8,357 nt of DNA from SIG480 sp045533555 (GTDB lineage: Bacteria; Bacillota; Clostridia; Oscillospirales; JAAYXM01). How positions within the stretch are numbered: the first letter of the stretch is position 1; every line of letters starts with the position of its first letter. The notes below the pieces were generated by a model, which searched no databases, had not been told where the DNA came from, and saw nothing but the letters and a program-made list of their open reading frames with translations. Below, in pieces: positions 7,222-8,357 of this stretch. The stretch is from the NCBI GenBank assembly GCA_045533555.1, contig JAZSHZ010000185.1, positions 1 through 8,357 of the forward strand. Direction: 5' to 3'. The translations under genes were made by a program, and so were the position numbers.

Positions 7222-7270
7222 TCAAATATGATATTTTTATCCGATTTGATATTTTATATTTGAATTCAAA
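7222..7270. promoter_or_regulatory. Candidate operator array for the AraC-type regulator
   Basis: This stretch of the divergent intergenic region holds several related elements. A near-perfect direct repeat of AT(A/T)TGATATTTT occurs at 7226-7237 and 7244-7255, 18 bases apart. TCAAATAT (7222-7229) and ATATTTGA (7256-7263) form an inverted pair. TTTGAATTCAAA (7259-7270) is a perfect 12-base palindrome overlapping the -35 of the regulator gene. Direct repeats of this spacing are the usual binding arrangement of AraC/XylS proteins. The DNA is very AT-rich, so part of the pattern could be chance. Confidence 0.4.
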
Positions 7271-7288
7271 AGCAAAATGTGATAGTAT
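7260..7288 (+). promoter_or_regulatory. Predicted promoter of the AraC-type regulator gene
   Basis: TTGAAT (7260-7265), a 17-base spacer and TAGTAT (7283-7288) with a preceding TGA make an extended -10 promoter. Transcription would start near 7294, almost at the GGAGG site (7295-7299), giving an unusually short leader of about 15 bases. The -35 lies inside the palindrome at 7259-7270, which would allow autorepression. Confidence 0.5.
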
Positions 7289-7308
7289 TTATGCGGAGGT
7301 AAATAATT

Positions 7309-8091
7309 ATGGAAAAAGAATTTTTATCAAATATGATTATCACTGATATAATTTCCGCTTCAACAATTTATACAGAAAAAGGTTCAAAAGTTAAAAGAAG
7401 AAGACGGTCTGCATGGGCAGTTGTTCTCAAATATGAGGGCGAAACCGTTTATTATCAAAATAACAAAAAACTGATATCAAACGCCTGCAATATCCTGCTT
7501 CTACCCAAAGACTCTGATTACGAATGGTTTTGCACGAATTCCGGTCATTGCATAATCATAGATTTCGAATGTACCGCAAGTTCAAACGAACTTCTTACAT
7601 TCAAAACCACACTTCCGGATCTTATATTGAAGATGTTCAGAAAGATAGAATTTTGCTTAACAATGCGTAACGAAATGTATAAGCAAACTGCAATTAAATA
7701 TTTATATGAAATAATCATTTCCCTTTCAAAAGAAAAAGAAACGGGCTATTCAAACAGAAGCAAACAATTAAAAATAACACCTGCAATTGAATATATTGCT
7801 AAAAACTACCATAAACAGATCAAAAATGATGAACTTGCAAAAATATGCGGATTATCTACCGTCTATTTTCGGAAACTATTCTCCGAAAGTCTTGGCATTT
7901 CGCCGATAAACTATATTCATCAACTACGAATCAACAAAGCAAAAGAAATGTTTGCATCTGACTACACAAGCATCACCGAAATTGCTCTTTCACTCGGTTA
8001 TTCGGATATATATGACTTTTCAAGAGTATTCAAAAAAATCACAGGATTATCACCCTCAAAATATCAAAAATATGATGAATTGTCAAACTAA
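7309..8091 (+). CDS. AraC/XylS-family transcriptional regulator
   Basis: This is a cytoplasmic DNA-binding protein expected to sense a small molecule and control the divergent oxidoreductase operon. The N-terminal part (about 15-95) looks like a cupin-type ligand-binding fold, with NILLLPKDSDYEWF (61-74) and CIIIDFE (81-87) as typical strands. A middle helical linker precedes the C-terminal AraC domain (about 156-253). This domain has two helix-turn-helix units: DELAKICGLSTVYFRKLFSE (174-193) and SITEIALSLGYSDIYDFSRV (221-240), closed by FKKITGLSPSKY (241-252), the family signature. An exposed basic run, KVKRRRR (27-33), is notable. ATG at 7309 has GGAGG nine bases upstream. The protein ends only eight residues after the SPSKY motif; the last codons and the stop lie in DNA that resembles an IS30 terminal repeat, so the natural C-terminus may have been replaced. 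The essential DNA-binding domain is complete. Confidence 0.93.
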   Translation: MEKEFLSNMIITDIISASTIYTEKGSKVKRRRRSAWAVVLKYEGETVYYQNNKKLISNACNILLLPKDSDYEWFCTNSGHCIIIDFECTASSNELLTFKTTLPDLILKMFRKIEFCLTMRNEMYKQTAIKYLYEIIISLSKEKETGYSNRSKQLKITPAIEYIAKNYHKQIKNDELAKICGLSTVYFRKLFSESLGISPINYIHQLRINKAKEMFASDYTSITEIALSLGYSDIYDFSRVFKKITGLSPSKYQKYDELSN

Positions 8092-8217
8092 GTGCAACAG
8101 TTAGACAAGGAGAGTTCAAACAAATCAACTGGTTTTTGATAATGTAAAACTTTCTTAGGCCTGGCGTTAATCAACGCCAGGTTTTCTTTATACAATAAAA
8201 AAGCACTTGCATAAGCA
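8088..8217 (-). pseudogene. IS30-family transposase, C-terminal remnant
   Basis: Minus-strand reading from about 8217 down to TAG at 8090-8088 gives a tail containing INARPKKVLHYQKPVDLF, then ELSLSNCCT and stop. IS30-family transposases end in the pattern (I/L)NxRP(R/K)KxLxYxxPxExF, and nearly every constrained position is met here. The bulk of the protein, including the DDE catalytic core, is absent, and the preceding codons (FLLYKEN and upstream) do not clearly match the family. The frame stops at 8227-8225, within the IS3 end. It cannot encode a working transposase. Its stop codon overlaps the TAA of the regulator gene on the opposite strand. Confidence 0.65.
8160..8189 (+). terminator. 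Strong terminator hairpin downstream of the regulator gene
   Basis: A perfect nine-base stem, CCTGGCGTT (8160-8168) with AACGCCAGG (8173-8181), has a four-base loop AATC and is followed by TTTTCTTT. It reads as a rho-independent terminator on the plus strand, 68 bases after the stop of the regulator gene. It overlaps, on the opposite strand, the codons for NLALINARP of the IS30 transposase remnant, so it is probably brought in by the insertion. Confidence 0.8.
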
Positions 8218-8258
8218 TGAAGTAGTCAATACTTTGTAGACACAAAAAAGAAAATAAA

Positions 8259-8357
8259 TTAAGCTGCCTGTTCGAGTCTGTATTGAACAGGCGGTTTTCT
8301 TTTAAGTTTACGCATAGGTTTTATGTAATTAAAGTAATAAATAGCGTCATCAATGAC
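8259..8357 (-). CDS. IS3-family transposase (OrfB-type), C-terminal 32 residues
   Basis: The minus-strand reading enters from the right edge and ends at TAA (8261-8259). The visible tail has AIYYFNYIKPMRKL followed by KRKPPVQYRLEQAA. IS3-family OrfB integrase domains end with the pattern (I/A)xxYNxxRxxxKLxxxxPVxYR, matched here by YYFNY, the KL pair and PPVQYR. The DDE catalytic residues lie outside the window, so activity cannot be judged. The last codons overlap a terminator-shaped hairpin on the opposite strand (8266-8303). Confidence 0.75.
   Translation of the reverse strand, partial: VIDDAIYYFNYIKPMRKLKRKPPVQYRLEQAA
8266..8303 (+). terminator. Antisense terminator-like hairpin within the IS3 transposase end
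   Basis: GCCTGTTC (8266-8273) pairs with GAACAGGC (8285-8292) across an 11-base loop. GG and then TTTTCTTTT (8295-8303) follow. On the plus strand this is a rho-independent terminator shape that would stop transcription entering the IS from its 3' end. It lies inside coding sequence of the opposite strand. The loop is longer than usual, so its strength is less sure than that of the hairpin at 8160-8189. Confidence 0.6.

Larger units (their letters stand above)
8077..8217 (-). mobile_element. 3' end of an IS30-family element, truncated
   Basis: This segment carries the C-terminal codons of an IS30-like transposase on the minus strand (8088-8217) and an outer end reading GCAACAGTTAG (8094 to 8104 on the plus strand). 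As I recall it, the IS30 terminal repeat contains GCAACAGTTA preceded by an AATTG/GTCAA block; here GAATTGTCAAAC (8077-8088) occupies that position with different spacing. The element would face left, its 3' end touching the regulator gene. Its other end is missing: at 8218 the sequence changes to the end of an IS3-like element. The exact outer boundary (about 8070-8078) is uncertain because the partner repeat is absent. Confidence 0.6.
8218..8357 (-). mobile_element. 3' end of an IS3-family insertion sequence, continuing past the right edge
   Basis: The segment holds the C-terminal codons of an IS3-type transposase and 41 bases of non-coding end. The presumed terminal repeat starts with TGAAGTAGTC at 8218 and includes GTAGACA at 8236-8242; IS3-family ends normally begin with TG and carry such a GTAGACA/TGGACA block. 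The element points left, with the rest beyond the window. The flanking bases GCA (8215-8217) would be the short target duplication if the boundary is right; the other end is needed to confirm it. Confidence 0.65.

Noticed and set aside
7220..7225. Perfect TTGACA on the minus strand as -35 of the operon promoter
   Set aside because: It is 23 bases from the best -10 (7196-7191) and no acceptable -10 lies 16-18 bases downstream of it. The weaker TTTACG at 7219-7214 has the right spacing.
1..8357. CRISPR array, tRNA or rRNA gene, riboswitch, phage or defence genes
   Set aside because: No regularly spaced repeats, no cloverleaf-like segments and no recognisable riboswitch core were seen in the intergenic regions, which are all shorter than 200 bases. 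None of the proteins resembles a nuclease, toxin or phage structural protein.

Overview
The window looks like a chromosomal segment of a low-GC, Gram-positive anaerobe (class Clostridia or similar). The reasons are AT-rich intergenic DNA, strong GGAGG ribosome binding sites, TTG/TATAAT-type promoters with 17-base spacers, a Tex and RluA-type pair of Firmicutes character, and remnants of IS30-family and IS3-family elements. A genus cannot be named from the sequence alone.

Layout from left to right. Bases 1-119 hold the start of a leftward gene for a secreted protein, cut by the window edge. A divergent promoter pair follows, then a rightward RluA-family pseudouridine synthase with an S4 domain (266-1216). 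This gene converges on tex (1252-3402, leftward) across a two-way hairpin terminator. Leftward from an AraC-type regulator runs a tight four-gene operon: Gfo/Idh/MocA dehydrogenase (7163-6135), short-chain dehydrogenase (6113-5346), PIG3-like quinone oxidoreductase (5343-4366) and an EamA/DMT-type 10-TM transporter (4363-3482). The operon has no clear terminator before tex, but tex has its own promoter. The regulator (7309-8091) is transcribed away from the operon out of an AT-rich intergenic region rich in repeated TTTGATAT/TCAAATATGAT elements. The right end (about 8077-8357) is mobile DNA: the 3' end of an IS30-like element abutting, and probably supplying the last codons of, the regulator gene, followed by the 3' end of an IS3-family element.

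How the genes may work together. The three oxidoreductases belong to three different NAD(P)-dependent superfamilies and share one operon with a small-molecule transporter and a divergent regulator. This fits inducible oxidation and reduction of a sugar, cyclitol or related polyol, with uptake or export of substrate or product. There is no kinase, aldolase, dehydratase or ABC system, so the substrate cannot be named. The left half (pseudouridine synthase and Tex) is ordinary RNA-metabolism housekeeping.

The least ordinary signals are the operator-like repeat array between regulator and operon, the IS30 end forming the regulator's 3' end, and two terminator-shaped hairpins lying antisense within the last codons of both transposase remnants.
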